A DNA stretch of 64,000 bases, taken from Viscum album (taxonomy: Eukaryota > Streptophyta > Magnoliopsida > Santalales > Viscaceae). A model generated the notes under the pieces. That model ran no database searches. It was given only the letters and a program-made list of their open reading frames with translations, and was not told where the DNA came from. Location of the stretch: the NCBI GenBank assembly GCA_963277665.1, contig OY728128.1, positions 1,350,992,356 to 1,351,056,355 of the forward strand, written 5' to 3'. The position numbers were made by a program, and so were the translations under genes. Positions 47,104-59,640 of this stretch are shown in pieces; the first letter of the stretch is position 1; every line of letters begins with the position of its first letter.

Positions 47104-49181
47104 TGTAACACCCCAAGATTTCATAGTATGTTATCTCATTAAAGTAATTAAATAGCTTGCGCTATAAGCAACACTGAGTTAGAGCGCACCAGAACTTACC
47201 AAACTAGCCGTTCAAAAAGCGATTATGAATAGTATTAACTATGTTTTGAATATTATATACTCTATATAATTTTAAAATCCATATTATGTGTTTCTTATCC
47301 ATAATATAAGAAGAAATTCATTTTTTTAGATAAAATAAGTATTTTTCAAAAAATGCAACTTTACTACCTTTTAATGAAGAACCCTTTTTAAAACCAACAT
47401 TTGACACTTTTATATATTCAATTAAATGAAATTAAAATTTTCTTTATAAGAGAAACATAAAAATTTAGTTTGGATAATTTTTTGGAATTTTTATGATAAC
47501 TTTCATATTTTGACGAATAATGAAAAATACTATGTTTTAATTGAAAACAACTTTTTAAATTGAAATAATTTATAGTGTTAAATTATGCATTTGAAATATT
47601 TTTAAGTATAATTATATTATATTTTTATCATTTAATACAATTTAGGTCATTATAAGTAATTTCATATTTAAATTTGACATAAATACATGTCAATCTTTTG
47701 ATAGTTTTTACTTTTAAAAAACCCACTTTTTGGTTTTGACAATGGGAATTAATTTTAAATTAATAAATTAAACTTCTATGTTTTTAATTTGGTAAAATAT
47801 ACTTCATTTTTTAATTCAGAATATCAAAATTAGCTTTGGGTGAATTTTTGGTATTTCTCTGAAAACATTCAATTTTTGATGAATAGTGAAAAACACTGCG
47901 TTATTATTTAAAACCAAATTTTTATTTAAATAATTATTTATTTTATTTAAATTTATTTTAAGTCAAAATAGATACATAATACCTATATAAGTTCAATGTA
48001 ATTTATTGGAGTCATTTTATAATAAGTTTAGTTATATAAAAATTTTATTGAACTTTTTACTTTCTTTTACCCACTTCCTAGGTTCATTTACAAATTTGCA
48101 TAAAACTTAATTTTACCACTTCTGTAAATTGAATTTCAAAAATCCAAGAGAGACCGTTGATATCAGTAAGTAAAATTTTGTTCAATAAGATAAAAATAAT
48201 TTTTGGTGAATAGTAACTTTTGACTATTATTTACCACGGTTAAAAGTAAATAAGGTAATTAAAGGTAAAAATGATATTATTATTACCCTAACACGTGTCC
48301 TAATTCTATTGGATAAGTTTAATTCGACCAAAAAAACCTTATGAATAAAATATGACCCTTTATGTCCACTTGGATTAGATTAGGACATTTATTATTATTT
48401 AATTTAAAGAAGAGTTAAAAGTGTTAAATTCAAGTTTTCATAACTAAACCATTTTAATATAGGGTTATACATAAGATAAATTCGAATATAAATATTCATT
48501 AGAAATATAAAAATATTTTATACATAATGGTATTTTATTTATAATTTTTAGATGTTAAATAATTTAATTTATTTATGACACAATGATGATGCAGTAATTA
48601 CCTTATTAATGAAAGATTAAAATAATTAATATTATAAATATCCAAATAAATGTAATTTGAAACTTTTGATTAATTCCACTAAATTTATAGGTTAATATTA
48701 CATGTTATAGTTGATTAGATAAATTTTATTCGAAGTGATAAGGTTTTTATGACTTTCACAAAAACAAAATACCAAATAGTGACAAAATTGACATAAATTT
48801 ATTTTTAAAACAAATACTATATTATTGGTTGATATAATATTCCTATAAATATATGATTCGGACAAAGAGCTTAAATAATATTATATATGTCATTAATTAA
48901 CCAATTTAGGTTCTCTTGGATGTTTATAGTAAGTTTATTAACCATATGGTACAAGAATAAAAGAAGACACAGTAAAAGATAAATTATTTAACTTAGAGTT
49001 AAATCTAAAAGATAAGGTTAGAATGGTAACTTAAACTTGTCTAAAACCTATTGGTTGAGATAATTTTGACCCATCCCCACTTTATCTTCGTAATAAATCA
49101 ATTTAGAGCCATTATAAACCGAATATTAATTTATTATAAAATAATATTTCAATCTTTTCCTAAGGTGCCCCTCACCCCTCT

Positions 49182-49361
49182 TACAAAAGGGAACTCCCCC
49201 TTCTATGAAATTCAAAACTTCAAAGCCATTTGGCTCAGCCAACCCCTACCAAAATATCCTCTAAACTATACCCTCTTCATCCCAGTGGCCTTACTTTGGT
49301 CATAAATCTAACCTATGAATCCCTTTTGGTCAAATCAAAAGGAAGAACCCGAAGAAGAGGT
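49182..49361 (+). promoter_or_regulatory. Core promoter and splice-donor-like site of LTR III
   Basis: TACAAAAG (49182-49189) is TATAAAAG (56246-56253) in the 3' LTR copy. The sequence AAGAG|GTAAAT with GT at 49360-49361 (56424-56425 in the 3' copy) lies 178 nt after the TATA position in both. Confidence 0.55.
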
Positions 49362-49525
49362 AAATATTTCATCACCTCTTTCAAGTTCTTTTCTTCTTCC
49401 ACTTCTTCTTTCCTTGTTGTTTCCATTTTAAAACAATAAATTTAATATCTTATATATATTGTGATGTTATTATAAATATGGTAGAACCATATTCATTATT
49501 ATATCCATCCTAGGAATGACATTTC

Positions 49526-49983
49526 ACCATACGTGCGTACGTATGGCTTGTCGTCTCCACGTCGTGGTGTAGTTGTTATTCAATACATTATTATTTGGAT
49601 TGGTATAATAATGATGTATAATTGATGTAAATAATAAATATAAAATTTTAATTATTATGTATATATTATATACCATCCAATTATATATTATTTTAATATC
49701 AAAAGAATTATATTATTGCTCGTGCGTACATAAGGATTACCATCTTCTTGATGCGATGAGATTCATTTCCATGTTCACCATTCAACGATGATTATAAAAA
49801 TATATATTATTAATAAGTATGTAATATATGACATAATAATTCTACTGGAGATATATATATATATATATGTATGTTTTTATGTACTTACATATATCTTATT
49901 CACTTACTTCCGTTCAATACGATATGAAAACAGAAACATAATTTATGTGTACGTACGACCTACCGTCTCCATAAACGGTGCCT
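49526..49983 (+). other. Three GC-rich hairpin segments in LTR III
   Basis: Related segments at about 49526-49571, 49718-49762 and 49946-49983 carry CGTGCGTAC or CGTACG, then a TACCGTCTCCA-like block and a short inverted repeat (CCACG/CGTGG or CCGT/ACGG). The 3' LTR keeps them at about 56591, 56781 and 57007. They stand out in an otherwise A/T-rich LTR, downstream of the promoter. Confidence 0.6.
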
Positions 49984-50663
49984 TCCATTTCATATATACA
50001 TCTATTATAAATATTTATATTCTAAATATATATGATATATAAATCAAATTTTATATTCTGTAATCATTTGAATCATGATCTAAATGATACGATAATGAAT
50101 AACAAGTTAAAACACATATGATAAAGAAAGCGATTATTACCCAAAATGTTAATTTAACATGGAAATAATTATTAAATGGGTAGTATAAAGTCATAAATGA
50201 ATCATTTATGATATAATAAATATGAATATGGTTATGTTATTATTTAATAACATACTATGGTCATTATACAGAAGGTTAAACATACCCTCTACCAAAGGAA
50301 AGTGCAAGGTAAGGGTTAATTCCTCAATCTCATTATTATTCAAGATTTTTTGTTGGTAAGTTTTTACTGGGAAATATTTATTATCCATTTTCATATTTCA
50401 TAAAAGAGTTTTCAATGGGATTATTTTATGGGACTCTTTTATTAAAACATAATTTTAAATGTTTTAAATATTTATTCTTCTAAATCATTCTCATTAATGT
50501 CCATGTTTTCCAAATGGTTGTTTTTAAGGATTTATTTATATGGACATGAATGTTTTTAAAATGTTAATTCCATTAAAAAGTTTCAAAGTGGTATGTGACA
50601 CTTTGATTAAAAAATGTCTTTAAATTTCTTCCTTTTTTAATTGTGTGACTTTTAAATGTTTTC

Positions 50664-50936
50664 ATGAAAAGGGATATTTCTCTCAAAAAGTTTTACAAAT
50701 CATTTTCATCTATGTCAACATCCATTGATGGATTTTTATCTTGTTTGAAGTTGATTTATTATGATACAAATCTTCCATATTGTATTGAAGGTTTTGTGAT
50801 ATGTTTGACTGTGGATATGTTATTTTTATACCATTCATGGTTTATGGTTAAAGTATTGAAATTTCGTATGCTAGTTCTTATACGAATGTATATGTTATGT
50901 TTCAACCTTTTCATACGAGGAATGTATTGGACATAG
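50664..50936 (+). other. Open stretch in LTR III, probably not a gene
   Basis: 90 codons from ATG. The 3' LTR copy (57721-57975) has the same alignment without indels and stops at codon 85. The product would be hydrophobic and Phe/Leu/Ile-rich, as expected from A/T-rich DNA, and base composition does not differ from the flanks. It has no TATA box of its own. I think it is a chance ORF. Confidence 0.25.
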
Positions 50937-51603
50937 TAAGTGACCGGTGGAGCCTGCTATAGCTCCTTGATGCATCGGTAGGTCTCATGAGACAGTTAGA
51001 TGTGGAATTGTCTGAGGGATTTCCCAATTTGATATATGGTTTTGGATGAGGCCTAAATAATTTTATACGTCTTGGAAGAGGTCTTGATTTTTTTTAGAAT
51101 GTCTGGTATCATACATTCCCTCATTATGAAAATAATATTGATGGTTCATGTGGTTATTCGACTAGTAGAATACCCATGATTATGTTTTATTATGGAATTA
51201 TTTACTCATCTCATATTCCTACCATAAAAGTGTTCATGTTTATTATTGGTAAAGGCATTTGTTTTCAATTATTCACCATGCTTAATATTTATGTTATCGT
51301 CCGCTGTATTTCTTACCCTTACTGAGCATCTAAGATCACCCATTTCTATGTTTTATTTTTCCCAGAATTCCAAGAAGTGTATTGAGATTGATATGCAGAG
51401 TTAAGCTAAGGGAATAATGGTGTTCATAAAGGATTATTTATGTTTTGTTGTATATTAAAAAGTGTAATGTAACATTCATGTATGTAATCTATTTTCCAAG
51501 ACTACTAAACCGATCGGTCCTTCAGGACTTGATTCCTTATAATCATGCTAATGTTATGTAATAATGCACTGACTCTAGGTAACTGGGGTCGGGGCATTAT
51601 AGT

Positions 51604-51615
51604 TGGTATTAGAGG
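51604..51615 (+). other. Primer binding site of element III
   Basis: TGGTATTAGAGG, 10 of 12 matches to the initiator tRNA-Met complement, two bases after the LTR end. Confidence 0.85.
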
Positions 51616-52101
51616 AAGTTTAACAACAATGTTGGAAATAGATTTAGATGAACTCTGATTAGATAACATTACCCTAAGATAGACATTGAGGATTAATATA
51701 GAAGAACTTCCTAAAATTTTGGTAATTTAGAGATTTTGTGAGTTTTACAAGCAATACATACCTGTATGGATACGAGTAACTAGAGATAGATCTGACACAG
51801 ATGTATCTAGGGGTAAAACCCTAAAACACCGCTTTGAGCTAGACTCGAATGAGAACTAGTGTATGACAACGAGCCTTGCTGCACTCTTAGTTACGACACT
51901 CCAAGGGGATATGCTTAGGATAATTCACATTTTCATTACAAACCATTATGAATGATTTAGGAGTAAATACTTCCTCAAATAAAACATTTTTATTATTACG
52001 AATTATATCTATAAACTGTTTAATTTTCGTTAAGTATTTTACATGTTTGGAAGTATTCATTATGATTCATAAACTGAACTATTGTATGCCATTGTTTAGA
52101 A
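51616..52101 (+). pseudogene. Leader and decayed 5' part of gag, element III
   Basis: No long open stretch. By position this is the leader and the N-terminal part of gag. Confidence 0.4.
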
Positions 52102-52548
52102 ATGGAACCTAGTAGAATGAATGATAACTCCAACAATACATATGATCCAAAGAGTAAGAAGGATCATATCTTTCATGGTATTAAGCCAACATTTAGAAGG
52201 GAAATAGTCTCCCATGTATTCTCAACATATGAAGAAATAATATCATGTGTTAATAAGATAAGTAAAGAATTATATGATTCCTATGGCATTTAAGGGAAGC
52301 AAGAGAAGAAAAGGATGGTAGAGAGAAATGTGGATAAAGAGAATAGGGGAAAGAAGAATTTTCCTATATGTGATAAATGTGGAAAGAATCACCTTTATAA
52401 ATTCTTGAAGGGAATGAGAGTTTGTTATAAGTGTGGAGAAAAAGGACACCAAGTACATGATTTCAAGGGTAATAAAAAGGTTTCAAATGTAAAATGCTTC
52501 CTCTACAAGGTGTTGGGACACTATGCGAATCAATGTCCCAGTCATTAA
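52102..52548 (+). pseudogene. gag: Gag C-terminus with zinc knuckles, element III
   Basis: Two open stretches joined by one stop (52291-52293). The first has F-H-G-I-K-P-T-F-R-R-E-I and Y-E-E-I-I-S-C, the end of the gypsy gag domain. The second holds C-D-K-C-G-K-N-H (first motif), C-Y-K-C-G-E-K-G-H-Q-V-H-D-F with the last Cys lost, and C-F-L-Y...G-H-Y-A-N-Q-C with the second Cys changed to Tyr. The layout is the same three-part knuckle as in the chromovirus gag at 24229-24468. Confidence 0.85.
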
Positions 52549-53239
52549 AGTATACCACAAATGATGCTATTAGATAATAATCAAGTTATGATACTACCTC
52601 ATATGAAAAGGAATGACTAGTTTTCTAATGTTGTTATTATAGAATTATTTCATTTGAGTGTTTTATCAACAATATATTGGTTATATGAATTACGGAGATA
52701 AATAAGGATTGTATTGCAGTACTATTTTATTGAGGATTTGAGATTATATGGTTTTAAGAAAAGTGACTTAATAGTAAGATACACTTTTTGGAAAATACAT
52801 GGTTGAAGGAAAGGTAATCCTTAATATGGTCCTAATAATGAGGTAGTGATTTTGGAATAAGAGATGGTTGATTTGGATAAATTATATTGGATATTCTTGA
52901 CTTCCTTGGAATTGATTAATAGTTTGTTTATTTCATCTTTGTTGGAATATTTGAAATTTTTTGGATATAAGGAATATATCCAGTATTCTATAAATAATAA
53001 GGGAGCATGCATGTAATAAATAAGGTTTTATGGTAATTCAGGGTGTTACCATGTTTTAAAAGAATACATAATGAAGGTGTTCACATGTTATTACATGGGA
53101 AAAGGATCTTCATTATGTTTAACTTCCTTATAAATTTTGGACTGTGAGTTTAGATAGAAGTATTTTGGATAAGTCTAAAGGTTGGAATGGATTATGTTTG
53201 AAATTGGATACAATTGTTAAGGTTATTTTTGGATTTTCA
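52549..53239 (+). other. Interior of element III without recognisable pol
   Basis: Scattered short readable pieces but none of the D-S-G, Y-x-D-D, T-D-H-Q-A-L or D-D-E blocks. The protease-to-integrase region appears to be deleted or never present. Confidence 0.55.
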
Positions 53240-53359
53240 TAAAAAGGAAAACACAGAGGTCGGGCGACAACCAGTCGCGTCCGGCAAGGCCGAGAGACTT
53301 GAACCCGCAACCGAAGGGCGACAATGGTGAATCACCTACCACTAGCCTATGTGAGGTCC
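53240..53359 (-). mobile_element. tRNA-derived SINE fragment
   Basis: A GC-rich island of about 120 bp in A/T-rich sequence. On the minus strand it starts GGACCTCACATAGG. An A-box-like TAGGCTAGTGG lies at 53339-53349 and a good B box GGTTCAAGTC at 53296-53305, 44 nt apart from start to start. After the B box there is a non-tRNA body (CCGGACGCGACTGG), then a T/A-rich tail. This order is that of plant tRNA-type SINEs. It does not fold as a tRNA because the 3' acceptor arm is missing. Target duplications are not clear. Confidence 0.75.
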
Positions 53360-53531
53360 TGGACTGTATAATGTAGTTTCTTTTTTAAAAGGTCTGATAG
53401 GTGAATTATAAATTCATTATTTATGGAACCCTATAAGATTTTGATAAATTGAATATATTTTTTGAAATCTTTTGGAGTGCAAGATGAGTTTGTGGTAGGA
53501 ATTAGTTAAAGGATGTAACTATACTTGTCAA

Positions 53532-53572
<41 letters not shown>

Positions 53573-54197
53573 TCTTATTCTATGACTAAATTAATTCTTA
53601 AACGTTAGCTAAGGGACTTCATCTAAATCTACTTTCATTGAGGCATCCCTTGATTTCTAAATGACTTTCTTTTATACGGTGTATAAAACCCTTTGACCTT
53701 TCATTTCAAGGGGAATCTTTTTTCTACAAAGAGTTTTACTAAACGATAAAAAAGGAATGTTTTTTTAATGTAAGCGGTGACAATGACCTTTCTGCTGCCG
53801 TGAGTTTTATTTGATATTTGGCTTCCTTAACAAGCCAAAATGTTTTTTAAAAAAGAAAATAAATACCATATACTCTTTTTACGTATTTTGGCATTGAAAA
53901 TGGTTTTGATAATGGATTTTTTATGTCAATATATTTAAATGATATATTGTGATTGATGACCTCAATCAATCCCAATAAATATTTACATTTTCCTCCAATT
54001 ATGTGTCTCCAATTTCCACCAATGTTCTCCTAATAGAGATCATAATTTGGTGGAGCCTTTTTCATTTCCCTTTCAATCTTATTAAGAATAAATCTTATTA
54101 AACCAATTTCCGATGTGGTTTTTCCACAAAGGTATTTTTCTATTTTAACCTTTTATTTTCGAAGAAAAATTTCAAATTGAGAGGAAGAAATTTATTG
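53360..54197 (+). other. Element III interior right of SINE, no gene seen
   Basis: Includes the TA microsatellite and A/T-rich sequence leading to the polypurine tract. Confidence 0.5.
53533..53567. repeat. TA microsatellite
   Basis: About 17 uninterrupted TA units. Confidence 0.97.
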
Positions 54198-54210
54198 AAG
54201 GAGGGGATAA
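54198..54210 (+). other. Polypurine tract of element III
   Basis: AAGGAGGGGATAA just before the 3' LTR start TATAACACC. Confidence 0.8.
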
Positions 54211-57200
54211 TATAACACCACAATATTTCATAGTACGTTATCTCATTAAAGTAATTGAAAAGCTTGCGCTATACGCAACACCGAGTTTGAGCACAACAAA
54301 ACTTACCAAACTAGCCGTTCAAAAAGCGGTTATGAATAGTATTAACTACATTTTGAATATTATATACTCGATATAATTTTAACATCCATATTATGTATTT
54401 CTTATCCATAATATAAGAACAAATTCATTTTTTCAGATAAAAGAAGTATTTTTAAAAAAATGCAACTTTACTACCTTTTAATGGAGAACCATTTTTAAAA
54501 CCAATATTTGAAACTTTTATATATTCAATATAATGAAATTAAATTCTTCTTTAGAATTTAAATATAAAAATTTAGTTTGGATAAATTTTTGGTATTTTTC
54601 TGATAACTTTCATATTTTGACGAATAGTGAAAAATACTATGTTTTAATTCAAAACAACTTTTTAATAGAAATGATTTATAATGTTAAATTATGCATTTGA
54701 AAGATTTTGAAGTATAATTAGATTATATTTTTATCATTTAATACAATTTAGGTCATTATAAGTAATTTCATATTCAAATTTGACATAAACACATGTCAAT
54801 CTTTTGATAGTTTTTACTTTTTTAAAACCCACTTTTTAGTTTTGATAGCGGGAATTAATTTTAAATTAATAAATGAAACTTATATGTTTTTAATTTGGTA
54901 AAATATAATTCATTTTTGAATTCAGAATATCAAAATTATGTTTGGGTGAATTTTTGGTATTTTTCTGAAAACATTCAATTTTTGATGAATAGTGAAAAAC
55001 ATAGCGTTATTATTTAAAACCGAATTTTTATTTAAATAATTATTTATTTTATTTAAATTTATTTTAAGTCAAAATAGAAACATAATACCTATATAAGTTC
55101 ATTTTAATTTATTGGAGTCATTTTATAATAATTTTAGATATATAAAAATTTTATTGAAATTTTTACTATTATTTACCCACCACCTAGGAGCATTTGCAAA
55201 TTTGCATAAAACTTAATTTTACCAATTCTGTGAATTTATTTTCAAAAATCCGAGAAACATAGTTGATATCAGTAAGTAAACTGTGTTTCAATAAGATAAA
55301 AATGTTTATTGGTGAATAATTACTTTTGACTTTTATTTACCACGATTAAAAGTAAATAGGGTAATTAAAGGTAAAAATGATATTATTATTACCTAACACA
55401 TGTTATAATTATTTTGGATAAGTGTAATTAGACAAAAAACAACCTTAGGAATAAAATATGACCCTTTAGGTCCACTTGGATTAGATTAGGACATTTATTA
55501 TTATTTAATTTAAAGAAGAGTTAAAAGTATTAAATTCAAGTTTTCATAACTAAAACATTTTAATATAGGGTTATACATAAGATAAATTAGACTATAAATA
55601 TTCATTAGAAATCTAAAAATATTTCCTACATAATGTTATTTTATTTATAACTTTTATACATTAAATAATTTAATTTATTTATGACACAATGATGATGCAA
55701 TAATTACCTTATTAACGAAAGATTAAAATAATTGATATTATAAATATCCAAATAAATTTTATTTGAGACTTTTGATGAATTAAAATAATTTTATAGGTTA
55801 ATATGACATGTTAGGGTTGATTATAGAATTTATTTTGAAACGATAAGGTTGTTATGACTTTCACAAAAACAAAATACCAAATAGTGACAACATTGACATA
55901 AATTAATTTTTAAAACAAAGACTCTATTATTGGTTGATATAATATTTCTAAAAATATAAGGCTCATAAAAAGGGATTAAATAATATTATATATGTCATTA
56001 AAAGATCATATGGTGTAAGAATACAAGAAGACACTATAAAAGTTAAATTATTTAACTTAGAGTTAAATCTAAATGATAAGGTTAAAATGGTAACCTAAAC
56101 TTGTCTATAACCTATTTGTTGAGATGATTTAGACACATCCACACTTTATCTTAGAAATATATCAATTTGGATCCATTATAAATTTAATATGATTTTATTA
56201 TAAAATAATATTTCAATATTTTCCTAAGGTTCCCCTCACCCCTCTTATAAAAGCGCACTCCCCCTTATCTCTAATTCACAACTTCAAAGCCATTTATCTC
56301 AGCCAAAGCCTACCCCAATATCCTATAAACTATCCTACCTTCATCCTAGAGGTATTACTTTGGTCAGAAATCTAACCTAAGGATCCATTTTGATCAAATC
56401 AAAAGAAAGAGCCCGAAGAAGAGGTAAATATTTCATCACCTATTTCAAGTTTTTTTCTTCTTCCACTTCTTCTTTCCTTGTTGTTTCCATTTTAAAACAA
56501 TAAATCCAGTATATTCTATATAATTTGATGTTATTATAAATATGGTACAACCATATTCATTATTCTATCCATCCTATTAATGAAATGTCACCATACGTGC
56601 ATACGTAAGACTTACCGTCTCCACGTCGTGGTGTAGTTGTTATTCAATACATTATTATTTTTATGGGTATAATAATTATGTATAATTGATGTAAATAAAA
56701 AATATAACATGTTAATGATTCTTTATATATTATATAACATCCAATTTTATAAGATTTTAATATCAAAAGAATGATATTGTCGCTCGTGCGTACGAACGGA
56801 TTACTGTCTCCAGGACGCGATGAGATTCATTTCCATGTTCACCAGTCAACGATGATTATAAAAATATATATTATTAATAAGTATGTAATATATAACATAA
56901 TAATTCTGCTAGATATATATATATATATGTATGTATGTATGTACTTACATATATCTTATTCACTTACTTCCGTTCTATATGATATGAAAACGGAAACAAC
57001 GTTTATGGGTATGTACGGCCTACCGTCTCCATAAACGGTGCCTTACATTTCATATATACATCTATTATAAATATTTATATTATAAATATATATGATATAT
57101 AAATCAAAGTTTATATTCTAGAATAATTTAAATCATTATCTAAATGATACGATCAATAATAACAAGTTAAAACACATACGATAAAGAAAGCGATTATTAC

Positions 57201-58662
57201 ACAAAATATTAATTTAACATGGAAATAATTATTAAATGGGTAGTATAAAGTCATAAATGAATCATGTATGGTATAATAAATATGGATATGGTTATGGTAT
57301 AATTTAATAACATACTATGGTAATTATACAGGAGGTTAAACGTACCCTCGACCAAAGGAAAGTGCAAGGTAAGGGCTAATTCCTCAATCTCATTATTATT
57401 CGAGATTGTTTATGGGTATGTTTTTACCAGGACATATTTATTATCCATGTCCATGTTTCATAAAAGAGTTTTCAATGGGATTATTTTAAGGGAATATTTT
57501 ATTAAAACATCATTTTAAATGTTTTAAATATTTATTCTTCTAAATCATTCCCATTAATGTCCATGTTTTCAAAATGGGTTTTATGGATTCATTTATATGG
57601 ACATGAATGTTTTTAAAATGTTAATTCCATTAAACAGTTTCAAAGTTGTATGGGAAAATTTTATTCAAAAATGTCTTTAAATGTATTCCTTTCTAAATTG
57701 TGTGACTTTTAAATGTTTTCATGAAAAGGGATATTTCTCTCAAAGAGTTTTACAAATCATTTTCATCTATTTCAACATCCTTTGATGGATTTTTCTCTTG
57801 TTTGAGGTTGATTTATAATGATACAAATCTTCCATATTGTATTGAAGGTTTTGTGATATGTTTGACTATGGATGTGTTATTTTTATACCATTCATGGTTT
57901 ATGATTAAAGTATTGACATTTCATATCCTAGTTCTTATACGAATGTTTATGTTATGTTTCAACCTTTTAATATGAGGAATGTATTGGACATAGTAAGTAA
58001 CGGGTGGAGACCACTATAGATCCTCGATGCATCAGTAGGTCTCATGAGACAATTAGATGTGGAATTGGCCGAGGCCTTTCCCAATTTGATATATGGTTTT
58101 GGCTAAGGCCTTAATCATTTTTAGACGTCTTGGATGAGGCCGTGAAAAAATGTTTCAGAATGTATGACATTATACATTCTCTCATTATAAAAATAATATT
58201 GATGGTTCATGTGGTCATTTTACTAGTAGAATACCCATGATTATGTTTTATTATGGAATTATTTACTCAGCTCATATTTCTGGCATAAAAGTGTTCATGT
58301 TTATTATTGGCAAAGGCATGTGTTTTTAATTATTCACTATGCTTAATATTTTTTTTATCTTCCGCTGTATTGCTTACCCTTACTGGGCGTCTGAGCTCAC
58401 CCCTTTCTATGATTTATTTGTCCCAGGATTCCAAGAAGTGTATTGTGATTGATATGTAGGGTTAATCTAAGGTAATAATGGCATTCATAAAGGATTATTT
58501 ATGTTGTGTTTTATGTTATAAACTATAATGTAACATTCATATATGTAATCTTTTTTCCAAGACTGCTAAATCGATCGGTCCTTCGAGACTTGATTCCTTG
58601 TAATCATGCTAATGTTGTGTAATAATGCAATGACTCTGGGTAACTAGGGTCAGGGAGTTACA
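54211..58662 (+). repeat. 3' LTR of element III
   Basis: 4.45 kb, matching 47104-51601. Its first bases are TATAAC, where the other copy has TGTAAC. It ends GGGAGTTACA. It has the better TATA box (56246-56253) and CCCAGG acceptor-like site (about 58423). Confidence 0.92.
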
Positions 58663-58667
58663 GGTTC
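58663..58667. repeat. Target-site duplication of element III, right
   Basis: GGTTC, identical to 47099-47103. Confidence 0.93.
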
Positions 58668-59220
58668 TACTTAGGATGGAAAAGAAATTCCTTGAATTGA
58701 AACAAAATGATTAAGATTAAGTGGTTGTTTATGAAGCAAGCTTTACTCAATTGGAATGGTTTGCTCTAAATATTATTTGGGATCTTGATAGTAAAATAAA
58801 TAATTTTTAATTATTAATGAAGCCAAAATATCAAAGGGAACCGACCTACTGCAAATTCAAAATTTATGAGAAACTTGTACGGTGAACTGAGAGGGTAGAA
58901 ATGGAATTTGATGATGATCGCATTTACTTTGACATCAAGAAAAATAAAAGGTTCATATGTCATGAAATATGTAAGAATCAATCAAACAAATATTATGGTA
59001 AGAAAATATAGTTTCTAGTTTGTGTGTTGTGTGATAAAAAGAAACATGGTAAATGCCTAAACAAATTTAGGAAGTGTTTTTGATGTAGTAAGTTTATACA
59101 TATGGCCTGAGATTGCAAGGAAAATGATATTAAGTTTAATTATGATGAGAAAATTGTAATATGTTTTAAATGTTAGGAGATGAGGAATTATGATAATACC
59201 CACGCAAAGAAAGATCCGAA
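58668..59220 (+). pseudogene. gag: Gag of element II, 3' part with zinc knuckles
   Basis: Continues the frame broken at 47103: M-E-K-K-F-L-E-L-K-Q (58676-58705), V-Y-E-A-S-F-T-Q-L and P-x-Y-x-R-E. Zinc-knuckle remnants: C-V-L-C-D-K-K-K-H-G-K-C (about 59021), a second with a Cys changed to stop (about 59079), and C-F-K-C (about 59161, followed by a stop). Many stops. Confidence 0.83.
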
Positions 59221-59640
59221 TGATGGAAAAACTAGATTATAAGTAAAAAGGTACATTGAAATCCTTTGTGAGTACATCAGTAGATGTTGGACCATCTAAT
59301 GAATTGGTATCAAGTACATTGTTTGTTTACTCAGATTTTACTAATTTCTTATTTGATATGAGGTCTACGCATTCGTTTTTATTGATAATTTTTTGGGTAA
59401 ATTGGAAATTTAACCTCAAGAAATGAAACCAAAACTTATGGTTAAAAAAGGGAGATATATTAAAGCAAATGGAATTATAATAATCTTCTAGTTGTTCTCT
59501 GTGGAAAGAAATTTTCTACAAACCTTTTTGTTTTACCCTTAGTAGAGTTTGATGTTATTCCGGGTATGGATTGGATTTATGTTTATCATAATAAGATTTA
59601 TTTTAGAGTTAAAGATTTTTTTTTCATAAAGAGTTTCATT
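59221..59640 (+). pseudogene. pol: Protease of element II
   Basis: F-D-M-R-S-T-H-S-F-L at about 59353 replaces the normal F-D-S-G-A-T-H-S-F, so two of three catalytic-loop residues are lost. The C-terminal block V-E-F-D-V-I-P-G-M-D-W is at about 59544. Confidence 0.8.

Larger units (their letters stand above)
47104..51601 (+). repeat. 5' LTR of element III
   Basis: Begins TGTAACACCCCAAG and ends GGGGCATTATA. It aligns throughout with 54211-58662. It contains TGAATAGT-type words (47880, 48210), a TATA-like box, a splice-donor-like site, three GC-rich hairpin segments, and a motif TTACTGAGC...CACCC followed by TTTTTCCCAG (about 51321-51365), which looks like a splice acceptor. Confidence 0.92.
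47104..58662 (+). mobile_element. Gypsy-type element III, gag-only interior (TR-GAG-like)
   Basis: LTRs of 4.50 kb (47104-51601) and 4.45 kb (54211-58662) enclose only 2.6 kb. A tRNA-Met primer site (51604) and polypurine tract (54198-54210) are present. The interior shows gag with zinc knuckles but no protease, RT, RNase H or integrase, so it must have used enzymes from another element. A perfect GGTTC duplication flanks it, inside the gag of element II. Confidence 0.9.

Noticed and set aside
49788..50042. Open stretch in LTR III shared partly with 56771-57034
   Set aside because: Runs through AT microsatellite-like sequence and the hairpin segments. The Ile/Tyr-rich product is an artefact of composition.
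50664..50936. Conserved LTR III protein
   Set aside because: Both LTR copies align without indels, but most differences change the amino acid, the composition is that of random A/T-rich DNA, and there is no TATA box of its own.
53296..53350. A functional tRNA gene
   Set aside because: A-like and B boxes are present, but the acceptor stem does not close and a GC-rich non-tRNA body follows. A SINE fits better.
53533..53567. TA repeat as a functional site
   Set aside because: A simple microsatellite with no associated motif.
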